Shown here in pieces: positions 46,936 through 57,684 of a stretch of DNA of 64,000 bases. Source of the stretch: Symbiodinium natans (taxonomy: Eukaryota > Sar > Dinophyceae > Suessiales > Symbiodiniaceae); assembly GCA_905221605.1 (NCBI GenBank), contig CAJNDS010000091.1, forward strand, positions 203,981 through 267,980. The letters run 5' to 3'. Each line of letters opens with the position of its first letter. Position 1 is the first letter of the stretch. The position numbers were made by a program, and so were the translations under genes. Under the pieces are notes generated by a model, which saw only the letters and a program-made list of their open reading frames with translations, did not search any database and was not told where the DNA came from.

Positions 46936-47239
46936 TGCTCAAAGGCCTGTGCCTGAGAATTGAAAACTGCCAAGGACTTGGGTTTTAGGCTTAGGGTTTG
47001 AGGTTTCGGGTATGGGGTTTAGGGTTCCGGGTTTTCATAGAGTAAATACGGAAGGCTAGGGGTTGAGGCTTTAACGTTTGGGCTCATGAATTCGAGGGGC
47101 TTTTGAGGCTTGGAGTACTTGTGCTGAGCCAGCCACTGACACACACACGACCTCACCTAGTTAAACGCTTTCCACCCACTTCGTGCCCAAAACCCGAAAC
47201 CCAGGTCCCTCCCAAAACTTAAACCTCACGTGTGCACAC

Positions 47240-47272
47240 AGAGACACACACACACACACACACACACACACA
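47240..47272 (+). repeat. CA dinucleotide repeat
   Basis: About 14 perfect CA units. Confidence 0.9.
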
Positions 47273-47349
47273 TCCCCCCTAAACCCTAAACCCTAAACCC
47301 TGAACCCTAAACCCTAAACCCCATAACCCTAAACCCTGAACCCTTCAAC

Positions 47350-47414
47350 CTCTCTCGAGCCTGATCGATCTGCGAAACCGTCTCTGCAGCCTTGGCCACA
47401 GCTGCATCTGTGGC
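47350..47414 (-). CDS. Exon-like segment, helical protein
   Basis: Minus strand: acceptor CATGCGCCAG, ATDAAVAKAAETVSQIDQAR in one frame, donor GAGAG|GTTGAAGGGTTCAGGG. The alanine/glutamate pattern looks like a coiled coil. The plus strand also has AG/GT, but a poorer frame. Confidence 0.5.
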
Positions 47415-47432
47415 CTGGCGCATGGCATTGGG

Positions 47433-47508
47433 TTCAGGGTTCAGGGTTCAGGGTTCAGGGTTCAGGGTTCAGGGTTCAGGGTTTAGGGTTTAGGGTTTAG
47501 GGTTTAGG
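47433..47508 (+). repeat. TTCAGGG then TTTAGGG array
   Basis: Seven TTCAGGG units followed by four TTTAGGG. Confidence 0.9.
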
Positions 47509-49428
47509 AGTTTGGAGTTTGGGTTTTGGGTTTTGGGTGTTGGGTACTGGGTTTTGGGCGTTGGGCTTTGGATTTTCTGGCTTTGGGCTAAGAGCTAAGG
47601 GTTTAGGGCCGTTTAGGTTTTAGGGTTTGGCGTAACTGTATCGAGGGTTGGGGACAAGAACCGTAAGCCAAAGCCCCAACGCAAGCCCATCCAGGGCCCG
47701 TACCGGCGCACACAAAGCTACCTAGTACAGGATTTCGGGTTTAGGGTTTAGGGTTTTGGGGTTTAGGGTTTAGGGTTTAAGGTTTAGGGTTTAGGGTTTA
47801 GGGGTACCGAAGCTTGCAAGAAGGATGTTCTCGACTACGATCACGAGCATCTTGGACGCATCAAAGCACCTTCCCAGGCAAACCTATGGGAGTTTACGAA
47901 AAGAAGAGAACCCTAGAAGAGACCCTAAATGGTAGGATCCCCTTGCTTAGAAGGACCCCAAGAAGGTACCCCCCCAATATCGTAAACCCCCCATATGCGT
48001 CACAGCTACATGTATCCTGCGGTTTAGGGTTTGGGGTTTAGGGTGTAGGGTTTACGGTTTAGGGTTTTGGGGCTGTGCGGGATGGATGCCTGACCTAAAC
48101 CCGAAAACCCGGTGTACATCTTCAACGGTGCTTCTGATCCGAGCGCCAGGAACAAAGCCCGCAAGCCCTGAAACCCTAAACCTATTGGGTTTAGAGTTTG
48201 GGCTTTAGGGTAACCCCGAACACCAACGGCTGAAAACCCAAACCCAACCCTAAACCCTAAACCCTAAACCCTGAACCCTGAACCCTGAACCCTAAACCCT
48301 AAACCCTAAACCCTAAACCATAAACCCTAAACCCTAAACCCTAAAGCCTAAGAAAGACCGGGCACAGCCAACACTTGTGGCACATCGGCCTGTGACACAC
48401 GGCGCAAGGCCTGCTCTGGCAGGCAAGAGGTTTGGGGGCTTAGAGTTCGGGGTTTAGTCAGCCAAGAGCATCTACTCCTGAAACCCTAAGCCCTAAACCC
48501 TAAGCCATAAACCCACAGTTCAGGTAGCCGAACAACAACAAACACAAGGGTAGTTTCAGATTCAATTAAACCCTGAACCCTGTGATGCTCGGGTCCTTAC
48601 ATGCCTCTTCTCTGCCCCCGTTTCTGCGAAGCCCCTGGACCGTGAACTAGGTGCGATTGGCCCAGTGTAGTACAAGATCCTGCGCAATGTTGCAAGCGCA
48701 GGGTTTTAGGGTCTCAAGGTGGAATCGCCAACCACTTGGAGGTTCTAAGCACGCTTCATACGGTTTTAACCACCGCTGGGTTTTTGGGGGGAGTTTGGGT
48801 ATTTAGGCTTCAGGGTCTAGGGCAGGGCGCATTTGCAGCTCTGGAGATTCGGGCTCGAAGGACGGTACACCCTAAACCGAAAACATCGTTAACCCTAGGA
48901 GCTTGACTGCTCCAGGCTGCTCGGCAAGGCACTCGCTGCTTCGCAGGCGCTTCTTTTGTTCTTCGCATCGTTTACGCGCAATGGTTCGGCAAGCATACAA
49001 ATGAGCCCCCCCCCCCTGTCGATAGTGGCGTCAACATGTCCGGGCTCACGCGCCTGGAACATGAAAGCAGCGCCATCTAGTTGGCCCTCCGACGAATTAC
49101 TAAGTGATAAGATCCGACGAATTACTGATGAGATCCTCTGAAGCCCAGATTATAGACCGCAGGGACAAGCATCCCAAAGGCCGGCCTAGGTATCCAGGAT
49201 CTTGGTTTTTCGGGGCGCTTTAGTAAACAACTGTCATAGCTAAAATTCCCGGGTGCTCTGGGCTGTTCCCTTATACCCGAAACCCGAAACCCTGAACCCT
49301 ACACCCCAAGCCAGAAACCCTAATTCTGAACCCCAAACCCCAAGCCCTAAAGCCCAAACCCTAAACCCCAAACCCTGCAACCCCAGCTCTGCAAAGACTT
49401 TGGCTGCTGTAGCCTGAACCACATACTG

Positions 49429-49527
49429 TAGGGGTCGGAATGACTACTAATAATCTTCCTCTATGGTCCCTCTATCATTATACCATGATGACCCCTAAAG
49501 CCCCTATTCTATTTGTTAAGGCCCCTA
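49429..49527 (+). mobile_element. Family C repeat
   Basis: TAGGGGTCGGAATGACTACT... to TTTGTTAAGGCCCCTAAA, uninterrupted; a useful reference for the target duplication at 20850. Confidence 0.6.
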
Positions 49528-49536
49528 AACCCTAAA

Positions 49537-49585
49537 CCCAAAACCCAAAACCCAAAACCCAAAACCCAAAACCCAAAACCCAAAA
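49537..49585 (+). repeat. CCCAAAA array, 7 units
   Basis: Perfect heptamers just before exon 49603. Confidence 0.9.
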
Positions 49586-49602
49586 CCCTACACTATTGAC
49601 AG

Positions 49603-49717
49603 GGGGAGGCCCTGACAAATGGCATGGCCCAGGTGCTTCTTGCAATGGGCGATCTCTCTTCAGAGAGCCTCGCCGTGCTGCAGAGCTTTGGAAGACTGAG
49701 CCAGAGACAGCCACACC
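49603..49717 (+). CDS. Exon-like segment
   Basis: Acceptor ACACTATTGACAG after an AAAACCC array, 38 codons (EALTNGMAQVLLAMGDLSSE...SLAVLQSFGRLSQRQP), donor GTTTGGGGTTCAGGG then a TTTAGGG array. Confidence 0.5.
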
Positions 49718-50274
49718 GTTTGGGGTTCAGGGTCGATTGGGTTTAGGGTTTAGGGTTTAGGGTTTAGGGTTTAGGGTTTAGGGTTTAGGGTTTAGGGTTT
49801 AGGGTTCATCTATCTCAAGGGCTCCAAGTATACGAATGATACCTACATGGGGTCGAAAGTCTGCAAGTAATGAGCTATTCGGAGCCTTAAAATGTAGGGC
49901 TTAGGGTTTAGGGTTTAGGGTTTAGGCTTAGAGTTTGGCTTAGGGGGTTTAGGGGGTAACAGCTGGTCAGGGTGCAGGGCTTGGGGCATAGGGAAACACT
50001 AAACGGCCCTAAACGCTGAACCCTGAACCCTAATCCCCCTAAATCACTGTTTTGGGGTATGAGCGGTTGCATTCTGAACCCCAGACGCCTACCATCCAAA
50101 TCCTAAGCCCCAAACAACCCTAAACCCTCAACCCTGAGAATTATCAGGTCTAAGGTTCAACCTAAACCCTCTTTGGGTTTAGGGTTTAGGGTTTAGGGTT
50201 TAGGGTTTAGGGTTTAGGGTTTAGGGTTTAGGCTTCAACCTGAACCCTCTGAACCCCAAAACGAAGCAAACAAG

Positions 50275-50376
50275 ATGGACGACATTGCGTGCCCAGGGTT
50301 GATGGCACTCTGCGGAACGCGTGCAGCCAGCTCAGCCAACAAGGAAGGGCTGCTTTGTCTCGGTGTTTACGGCAGG
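50275..50376 (+). CDS. Exon-like segment A, duplicated
   Basis: Thirty-four whole codons (MDDIACPGLMALCGTRAASS...) between AAACAAG and GTTTAGGG. Duplicated at 50841-50942 with the same length and an open frame. Confidence 0.5.
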
Positions 50377-50647
50377 GTTTAGGGTCAGTTTAGGGCTTAG
50401 GGTCAGGGTTTAGGGAGACTACCCCATGACCAGAACTAAGAGACCTGTCCCCTAAACCCTAAACCCTAAACTGTAAACCCGAAACCCAGAAATGACCAGA
50501 ACTAGGAGACCTGTCCCCTAAACTCTAAACCCTAAACTGTAAACCCAAGCCCTAAACTCGAGACCCTAGACCCTAAACCCTAACCACTAAACCCTAAAGC
50601 CTAAATCCTTAGGATGCTGAAAGGCCTTCCTTCGCTGTCTGGCAAAG

Positions 50648-50707
50648 ACCATCTCTTTGAGACGGGCCCAAACTTCGGCAACTAGCTGGACCTTATCGAC
50701 AAACGTC
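50648..50707 (+). CDS. Exon-like segment B, duplicated
   Basis: Acceptor CCTTCGCTGTCTGGCAAAG, 20 codons (TISLRRAQTSATSWTLSTNV), donor GTGTTTGGG. Duplicated at 51329-51388. The minus strand is also open (VQLVAEVWARLKEMVFARQR), so the strand is not settled. Confidence 0.4.
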
Positions 50708-50840
50708 GTGTTTGGGTTTTAGGCTTTATGCTTTAGGTTTAGGGTTTAGGGTTTAGGGTTTAGGGTTTAGGGTTTAGGCTTTAGGGTTTAGGGTTTAGGA
50801 TTCAACCTGAACCCTCTGAAACCAAAACGAAGCAAACTAG

Positions 50841-50942
50841 ATGGACTACATTGCGTGCCCAGGGTTGATGGCACCCTGCGGAACGCGTGCAGCCAGCTCA
50901 GCCAACAAGGAAGGGCTGCTTTGTCTCGGTGTTTACGGCAGG
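50841..50942 (+). CDS. Exon-like segment A', duplicate
   Basis: Copy of 50275-50376 with MDYIACPGLMAPCGTRAASS...; acceptor GCAAACTAG, donor GTTTTGGGG. The frame is kept despite base changes. Confidence 0.5.
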
Positions 50943-51328
50943 GTTTTGGGGATTGGGGTTTAGGGAACTACCCCATTTACTGTCGCAATTGCATTTATAA
51001 GGAACCCTAAGGCCTAAACTCTACCCAATCCCTTAACCCGAGCTGTTGGGGGCCTATTTCGGATATTCCTCTCCCCGGGGCAATAAGAATCACCAAGTCT
51101 GTACGCACATGGGCAATTTGTGTAGCAGGGGTACCTTGATTGGGGGTGCCTATAAGCTATCAGGACAATAATATATTGGGGTATATGGAGGGTGCCCAAG
51201 TATTGGGAAATGCCCATTTAGAGTACCCCGAAAGGACTGTCCCCCAAACTCGCAAGCCCTGAAACCTTATAGTTGAAAAACTCGTCTTCAGGATTCCTTC
51301 GGAGGCCTTCCTCTGCTGTCTGGCAAAG

Positions 51329-51388
51329 ACCATCTCTTTGAGACAGGTCCAAACTTCGGGAACTAGATGGACCTTGTCGACGAACGTC
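51329..51388 (+). CDS. Exon-like segment B', duplicate
   Basis: Copy of 50648-50707 with the same length and splice-like edges; TISLRQVQTSGTRWTLSTNV. Confidence 0.4.
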
Positions 51389-51612
51389 GTGTTTGGGCTT
51401 CAGGCTTTATGCCTTTATGCTTTAAGTTTTCTGGTTTGGGGTGTCACCCGAAACCCTATTGCACTGCAATATCCCAGCAAGGGATACCCTGTTGGGCACA
51501 TTAGTCCCCAGCAACACCAGAGCGTATTCACTCCTGTGGCTCTTCACCTCGGTGGCCGACGTAGCTACGGGTCGGGTTCCGCGGCTTAGAGTTCTCAATT
51601 TTGATGAAAGAT

Positions 51613-51710
51613 GGGATGTTCCCCCTTATACTAACAGCCCTTAATCGAAAATATGGTAGCCCCTACTGTAATCCCTATGCAGGAGCTGTCAGTATCAGGG
51701 AGAACATCCC
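51613..51710. mobile_element. Family A MITE copy
   Basis: GGGATGTTCCCCCTTATACT on the left, CAGGGAGAACATCCC on the right, about 98 bp. Confidence 0.65.
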
Positions 51711-52142
51711 AAAGTCAAAGCGTTCTGGGTGCTTCTTGTTAGCGATCCTACTGAGTTCTCTGAGAGGAAAAAGCTCACCTTTGGTTTCAAGGGGTGCTAT
51801 GCTCTGCTACAAAGTGAAGTAAGCTTACAGCTTGCTCTATCACTAAGGGGTATCGTAGAGGACGAGGGTTACAACGCTTCAACGGCTTCCCCTCAGCTCT
51901 TGTCGCCCAAAGCCGGCGCGAGGCACCACTGGAGTTAGGGCTTAGGGTTTAGGGTTTATAGAGTTTAGGGTTTAGGGTTTAGGGTTAGAAGCCAGCCAAA
52001 TGTGTGGAGAGAAGCCTCCAGACTCTATAGAACCTACAGAGCCTGCAAACCCGACAAGCCCTACTCAAGGCCTACAAGCCCTCCCTGCGATAAACACCTC
52101 ACAAAGCCTGCAAAGCTTATCAACCCTATAAATAAACCCTAA

Positions 52143-52338
52143 CCCTACACCCTACACCCTACACCCTACACCCTACACCCTACACCCTACACCCTACACC
52201 CTACACCCTACACCCTACACCCTACACCCTACACCCTAAACCCTAAACCCTAAACCCTAAACCAAACCCTAAACCCTAAACCCTAAACCCTAAACCCTAA
52301 ACCCTAAACCCTAAACCCTAAACCCTAAACCCTAAACC
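52143..52338 (+). repeat. CCCTACA then CCCTAAA array
   Basis: Thirteen CCCTACA units to 52233, then about 15 CCCTAAA units. Confidence 0.95.
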
Positions 52339-52583
52339 CTAACAGGAACTTTTCGGGATCCTCGGGAGCCTCTCAGGGACGAGTACTGAGAGCTGCTTCT
52401 GAGGGATGCTCTTCACCCAGACACAAGACCGACCTGGGAATGAAAGAGTGCCCGTTTTTGGTTTAAAGGGGCTTATAAGGGAACCTAGGGAAGAAAGGCC
52501 TACTCCGGGTCCTAGTAACCCTAAACCCTAAAACCCTAAACCCTAAAACAAGGGAACAAGGGCTTACTCCGGCTCCTAGGCAC

Positions 52584-52676
52584 ATGTAGGCGCCGATGTT
52601 GATCTCGCACTTGCCGGAGGATTCCGCTTGGGACTTCTTCTCGTAATACTTGAAATATCCTTGGACCGTGCCGGGG
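52584..52676 (-). CDS. Exon-like segment, minus strand
   Basis: Minus strand: acceptor TTTAGGGTTAG, open PGTVQGYFKYYEKKSQAESS and GKCEINIGAYM, donor CAT|GTGCCTAGG. Charged/aromatic composition looks strongly coding. Confidence 0.5.
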
Positions 52677-54399
52677 CTAACCCTAAACCCTAAAGCCTAA
52701 AACCCCCAACCTCAAACCCTAAACCCTAAACACGAAAAAGGGCTCAGGGTTGAGGGTCTTTGGGAAGAGGACTTAGCAACATCGGGGGCATTCAAGATTC
52801 CCCAAGAGGTGTCGCTCCTAGGAGTTTGAAAGCTTTCGGTCCACAAAGTTGCCTCTTCTCCCAAAAGGGGTTTGTTCGGGTTTGGGGTTAAGGTTAAGGG
52901 ATTAGGGTTTAGGGTTTCGGGCCTGCACGGGGAAGGGAAGGGGAAAGGGGGAGGCACTGAACCCTTAGCCAGTTTATTTTGGGGGGTTTAGGGTTCCTTC
53001 CCAGTAACCTAAAGACAACACGAAGATATAACGGCCTTCTCCTATGTTGACAGAAACGAACCCCTAAAAAGGAACAAGGATACCACTGTGCATCCTAAGA
53101 TATTCCGTATAGTCTAGGGTACCACCCAAAAAAAACCCTAAACCCTGAACCCTTAACCCTGAACCCTGAACCCTAACCCTATTTAAACCCTAAAACATGT
53201 GGCTCAAACTTCACGTCGAGCAGCGATAGGTGCATGCAACAGGCAGCGCCGACACAAGAAGCCACGCCTTGCAAAAAGCTGCACAAAACGTGTGCCCGAA
53301 GGGGTAAAAAGGAGGGACCCCTTACAAGGGACCCTTCACCTTATTCCCCTATATACCCCCTATATGTATCTTATTCATTCCCTACATACCCAAGTCGCCC
53401 CCTAATTACTCCCAAATTCCCCCTAAGGTCCCTTATAATGGTCCCTCCTTTAGTCCCTTGATGAAATGTCCGGAAGCCCACAAAAAGCATACCTGCCTCG
53501 GCCCTCATTGTGGTACCTATGCTATGGTTGGGAAAGTAGAACATATAGTACAAAAAGAAACTACATACCTACCCCAGGAAACTCACAATTCCATGTCCAT
53601 ACACTCTGAACAGGCACGGTGCGGCGTGAAGGGGTCCGGGCTTATCGAAGGCGAGAACCCTGGCTACCAACAGTCTAGGGTTTAGGGTTTATAGGGTTTA
53701 GCTTGTGTTTGGTTCAGTGGTGTTTATACAAACCCTACACCACAAACACTAAAACTTGTAATGAACCAGGCTGCGCAAAATACTCAGCAGCAAAGGCAAC
53801 AAGCTCAGCTCAGTGTGCCCTGCGCAATACGAGCCTTGGACGATTTCTTACGCTCCCGACCCAAAACCCTGAAACCCTGAAGCCCTGAACTTACCCTGAA
53901 GCCTAAACCCTAAGTCCTAAACGCCAAACCCTGAACCCTACTACCAACCCTATTCTAGCCCCCAAAACATGTGCAGGTCTTAGGCCATCTCAAGAAGTCC
54001 CAGGCGCAACAGACGCAAGGACATGCCTCTGGCTGGCCTGGGATTCTGAGCATCGGTTCTTTGAGGGACTTTTTTGTTCAGGGTTTAGGGTTTAGGGTTC
54101 AGGGTTTAGGGTTTAGGGTTTAAGGTTTAGGGTTTAGGGTTTAGGGTTTAGGGTTTCGGGTTTCGGGTTTCGGGTTTCGGGTTTAGGGTTTAGGGTCTAG
54201 GGTTTAGAAGTTTAGGGTCTAGGGTGTAAAGAAGGGAAGCTCGCTGGTGCTAAAAGCACCAGGGCCGCTCGCTTGCGTTAGCATGTAGTCCCACCCCAAC
54301 CACCCAAACTATTCTCATTTAGGGTTTAGGATTCACCCCCCAAACCCCCCTCAAGGGGGGCTTTCCTGCAATTTTCAGAGAAGAGCAGCCTTAGCGTGG

Positions 54400-55620
54400 A
54401 CCTGAACGGTCCCAAGTGCACCTGCATTCCTTGGATTTCCTTCGGCTGAATGGCTGTCAGCTTGCTGAAGTTGCCGACAACTGCGCAACAACCACTTCCC
54501 CTTCCCCCCCCCCCCCCCCCGAAGACAAGGCCACCATGAAGGTGCCCAAGACACCAGATGGCATGAGTGTGCTCTCGTTCATGGTCTCATATAGCTTGCA
54601 AGGGCCATCAAGGACGGAAGGTTGCTGCTCCGCTCCCACTCGACATGCCTCATAGATGTTCTCAGGCAAGGGGGACATGGTTAGGGACAAGGAGATGCGA
54701 CCGAAACCATCCATGGTCACCTCCAAGCGCAGGCTTCGCAACCAGTGCCGTTCCAGAACTCCGGCCGCTTGGCTACAGCGCATGGTCCACGAAGGAGAAC
54801 CTCCGCTCACGGACAGTCGCCACACGTCATCTAAACGTCCGACGTTGTAACCGTATCCTCCAAACAAGATCATGCTCCCATCTCCCATTCTTGTTGCAGT
54901 ATGATAATATCTCGGACTTGGCCAAGGGGCAGCAGCAATCAACTCTGACCAGATGTACAGGCCGCTTTGACTCCTGAGGCTCAGCGACCACAGGTCACTG
55001 TTGTCTCCGCTGCCCCATCCTCATCAGCATTGAGCTGTTGAGAAGTCTGCGGTGTGGCCAGACCTTCCCTGGCGGCCTGCATTGGGGGCGAGGCTTTCCC
55101 AAAAGCCCGAGCTTCCGCTGTCCACGTGGAACCGCCAGACGTCTGACACATAGGCACTAATGTGGTCTCCTGATTAGTGTGGGGGGGCCCCTCCCCCCCA
55201 AACTAAATCCACCCCCGCAATAGTGTCACAAAAAAAGGGACCCCCCAAACTAATTTTCGGCGCCGGGCCCCCCCCCACCGGCTCCTCTTCAGCTCCTCTT
55301 CGCTCCTCTTCCGTCTCCTCTTCCTCTCCCCTCTCCCTCTCCTCTTAGGTAATTAAGCTCAGGTAAGCTCAGATGAGCTCAGCTCAAGAAAGCTCAGGAA
55401 AGCTCAGGTAAGCTCAGTAATTAAAGCTAAGGGCTCATCTTGTTCTCTTTTTTCTCTCTTCCGAAACCCATGCCCGAAAAACTTTTCATTATTGGAGGGG
55501 AGCAACCGAATTTTTGTCCCCTGAATTGTTTTTTGAAAACTTTTCATTATTGGAGGGGTCCACACTAATCAGGATACCACATTATGGGTCCGACCGCCGA
55601 AGATGACCACGGTGTCTTCT
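54400..55620 (-). pseudogene. Decayed Kelch-repeat gene fragment, split by an insertion
   Basis: Minus-strand remnants of several Kelch blades: DTVVIFGGRTHNVV (about 55620-55575), then after the 405-bp insertion HISAYVSDVWRFHVDSGSSG and RSGHTA (about 55155-55045), then GWGSGDNSDLWSLSL, then WPSPRYYHTATRMGDGSMIL and FGGYGYNVGRLDDVWRLSVS (54925-54790). The blades lie in different frames and a TGATGA pair falls between blades two and three, so it is broken. The distal part runs through a poly-G tract at 54507-54520 where the frame is lost again. The motif is diagnostic; the original function is unknown. Confidence 0.6.
55169..55573. mobile_element. 405-bp inverted-repeat element inside the Kelch remnant
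   Basis: Ends are CCTGATTAGTGTGG and its exact reverse complement; with flanks the match extends to 23 of 24 bases (55159-55182 against 55560-55583). Kelch coding resumes on both sides. Internally, ACTTTTCATTATTGGAGGGG is present twice, about 59 bp apart, and there is an AGCTCAGGTAAGCTCAG-type repeat. Confidence 0.55.
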
Positions 55621-55699
55621 GAAAAAAGCTCACCGTGGGAGCTTTCACGGAGTAAAATGGAGGGGTGCCCAAAACCGTCAATTGCAATACTAAAAAAAC

Positions 55700-57146
55700 T
55701 ACAGGCGGGCACATGCTGGAACTATAAAAGCAGAGGCCCCTGCTTCCGGGAGTAAAACGAAGCAGCAAAGTGGTAGGGGGTAGCACGGGCCTCGGCCGGC
55801 CCCTGCTTCCAACTGGTCGAAGCAAGACAGAAAAACCCATGTCAGAAGGTCGCAGAGGGTCCCGGTCTCAAGGAAATTTTCAGAGGGTTTTAGGAGGTCA
55901 GGCAGGTCCCCAAAACTTGAGCCTTTTTTTGGCAAATCCCCCTGGCCCGGCCAAAGGGGGGGGGGGGGGGGGCTGGAATCTGCCAGCCCGCGACCCCAAA
56001 ACGTCCCGGCGACGCAGGAGAGTCCCAAAAACGTCCCAGAGGTCTGGTGGCAGGAAGGGTCCCAAAAAGATCCCAGAAGGTTCCGGAGAGTTTCAGGGGA
56101 GGGTTCCAAGGAACCCGCTAAAAAAAAAACACCTCAAAGAACCCTCCTGTGAAGACGCCTCGGTCGAAGCCTCGAGCGCCCATGTAAATGGACAGCGGCG
56201 CTCTCGGCAGTTTAGGGTTTAGCATAGGGTTTAGGGTGTAGGGTTTAGGGTATAGGGCTTAGGGTTTAGGGTTTAGAGTATAGGGTTTGGGGTTTAGGGT
56301 TAGGATTTAGGGTTTAGGGCTTAGGGTTTAGGGTTTAGGGATGCATGGGTTTAGGTTCTCGGTGTCGAAAGTCCGTTAAAAGGCTTGAAGCCAAGATGAG
56401 GAGTTGCGGGCAGTAGGGTGCTGTAGGTGTAGGACTTAGGTGCCATAAACCCAAGTACAAGCTGGAAACCGCACCTCGTGAAACCAGTCGGAGCTCTTCC
56501 CGTTGAACTAACGCCTCTATACACCCCAAAAACCAGGCACGACAACCGGAGCAGCCTCATTCGCGCGGTAAATATGGATTTGGAGCCTTCCTCGTGCCCA
56601 AACGTTCAAGAGAAGGTTCCCAGTGTGCTGAAATGGACAACAACCGAGACAGCCTGCTTCGTGCGGTATAAACGGACTTGGACGTGGAGAACTTCTAACA
56701 GACGTGTTTCGGGTCACAAAATCCACGGCAACGCGCCAACACTTCTTGGCCGAAGTCCCCTAATATCCTCAACTATTCGCGCCGTAAATGCTGGCTGAAA
56801 AAGGTTGAAACCCAAAGCGCCTTAACTACCCTAAACCCTACAAACCTAAACCCTAAACCTAAACCCTAAACCCCATGGTCAAGGATGTTCCAAAACTACC
56901 TTCTTCGCGCCGTAAATACGGATGCTCTCTGATGGCTTCAAGTGCTTGAAACTCAAAAAACCCCACAGTTCAGGATGCTCTCTACTGGCTGAAGTTCACA
57001 AAGACCCCAAAATGCCCGTAACCACAGGGCGGTAAACTCTTATAGGAACGCTCCAAGGTTACCTTATAATCGCCGGCGTAGTTAAGAACTTGACGAAAAG
57101 CCAAAACCCTTCGCCCTTAACCGTGCCATAGTTGGGACTTGAAAAG
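55700..57146. other. Degenerate CCCAAAACGTCCC and TTCGCGCCGTAAATACGG repeats
   Basis: 55850-56110 repeats GGTCCCAAAA(A)(C)GTCCC-like units. 56212-56345 is a TTTAGGG-variant array. Near 56560, 56658, 56776 and 56904 a TTCGCGC(C/G)GTAAATACGG-like motif recurs. Confidence 0.5.
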
Positions 57147-57240
57147 TCAATTCCGTGCAAGCGCGAAATCTCGGATATGAGCTGGGCCCACCCGTGGCCA
57201 TCCGCCACGTTTTAGGATGAAGAGCACGATGGGCCATCCC
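57147..57240 (-). CDS. Terminal exon of minus-strand gene 2
   Basis: Minus strand: after CTTGGAGCCCCAG one base, then GWPIVLFILKRGGWPRVGPA... to TGA at 57147-57149. Its phase completes the codon left open by 57272-57448 across a presumed 31-nt intron. A hydrophobic stretch then a basic tail suggests a membrane protein C-terminus; family not recognised. Confidence 0.45.
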
Positions 57241-57271
57241 CTGGGGCTCCAAGTATGCAAATAACACCTAC
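57241..57271 (-). other. Presumed 31-nt GT-AG intron made of a repeat
   Basis: Minus strand, begins GTAGGTGTTATTTG and ends TTGGAGCCCCAG. A related sequence stands at 49815-49845 (GTAGGTATCATTCG...CTTGGAGCCC). Phase on both sides fits removal, and 31 is not a multiple of three. Confidence 0.35.
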
Positions 57272-57448
57272 TTTGGGCTACTTGGGGCCTTAGGGATCTC
57301 CCACACGTAGTAAGGCAACCATGCGGGCAAACTGATCGCAATGCAAATCACCCACTGGTAGATTTTGCGCAGCCGCTTGTGATGGGCGGTTCCTTCTGAC
57401 TGCTCGATCATGCGGTAGTCGCTGGGATTGGTAGCAACAAGCATCGGA
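57272..57448 (-). CDS. Exon of minus-strand gene 2, membrane segment
   Basis: Minus strand: acceptor CTGCTGCTCGTGAAG, one base and 58 codons. The reading MIEQSEGTAHHKRLRKIYQW is followed by VICIAISLPAWLPYYVW, a likely transmembrane helix, then EIPKAPSSP and two bases over. Donor AAA|GTAGGTG. Longest single exon outside the mobile elements. Confidence 0.5.
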
Positions 57449-57569
57449 CTTCACGAGCAGCAGGTCGACGGCGACAAATAAGAGAAAAGAGGACAGTCGC
57501 AAGCATGCCCAGGCCATTTCGGCCGCGTTCAAATGGTTGCTGCAGGCTCATCAGAAGCGTTCGAGTGGC

Positions 57570-57684
57570 TACTTGGAGGTTCATGGGTACTTACAAACCC
57601 AAGTATAACCGCACTTATAAGCCCCCCAAGTTATAATAAGTGGACGGTTAATTGGGGTTCTAAGTACCCATGAACCTCCAAGTA
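57570..57684. mobile_element. Family B MITE with perfect 24-bp inverted ends
   Basis: TACTTGGAGGTTCATGGGTA... is perfectly reverse-complemented at 57661-57684; 115 bp in all. Probably the youngest copy of the family here. Confidence 0.75.

Larger units (their letters stand above)
44000..49530. other. Mosaic of arrays, microsatellites and short exons
   Basis: Arrays at 43983-44025, 44811-44850, 46080-46140, 46288-46325, 47278-47345, 47735-47800 and 48241-48350. 46400-46600, 47810-48010 and 48880-49250 are unique without a gene call. Poly-C at 45525-45542 and poly-G at 45708-45738. Confidence 0.5.
50230..51430 (+). repeat. Interleaved A-B-A'-B' segmental duplication
   Basis: Segment A (50230-50376) recurs at 50797-50942; segment B (50619-50735) recurs at 51301-51428. 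A 70-bp tandem repeat (ATGACCAGAACTA(A/G)GAGACC) lies between at 50427-50547. Telomere-like arrays separate the parts. Confidence 0.75.
51715..54399. other. Mosaic, mostly non-coding
   Basis: Long array 52143-52338; family D copies 52425-52590; unique 53200-53700 with open but unremarkable frames; TTTAGGG/TTTCGGG array 54078-54230. Confidence 0.5.

Noticed and set aside
55770-56222. 150-codon plus-strand frame and its antisense partner
   Set aside because: Built on degenerate GGTCCCAAAA repeats and a poly-G tract.
56455-56525. tRNA-like stretch on the minus strand (TAGTTCAACGGGAAGAGC resembles a D arm/A box)
   Set aside because: No anticodon stem pairs and the T arm does not fit.
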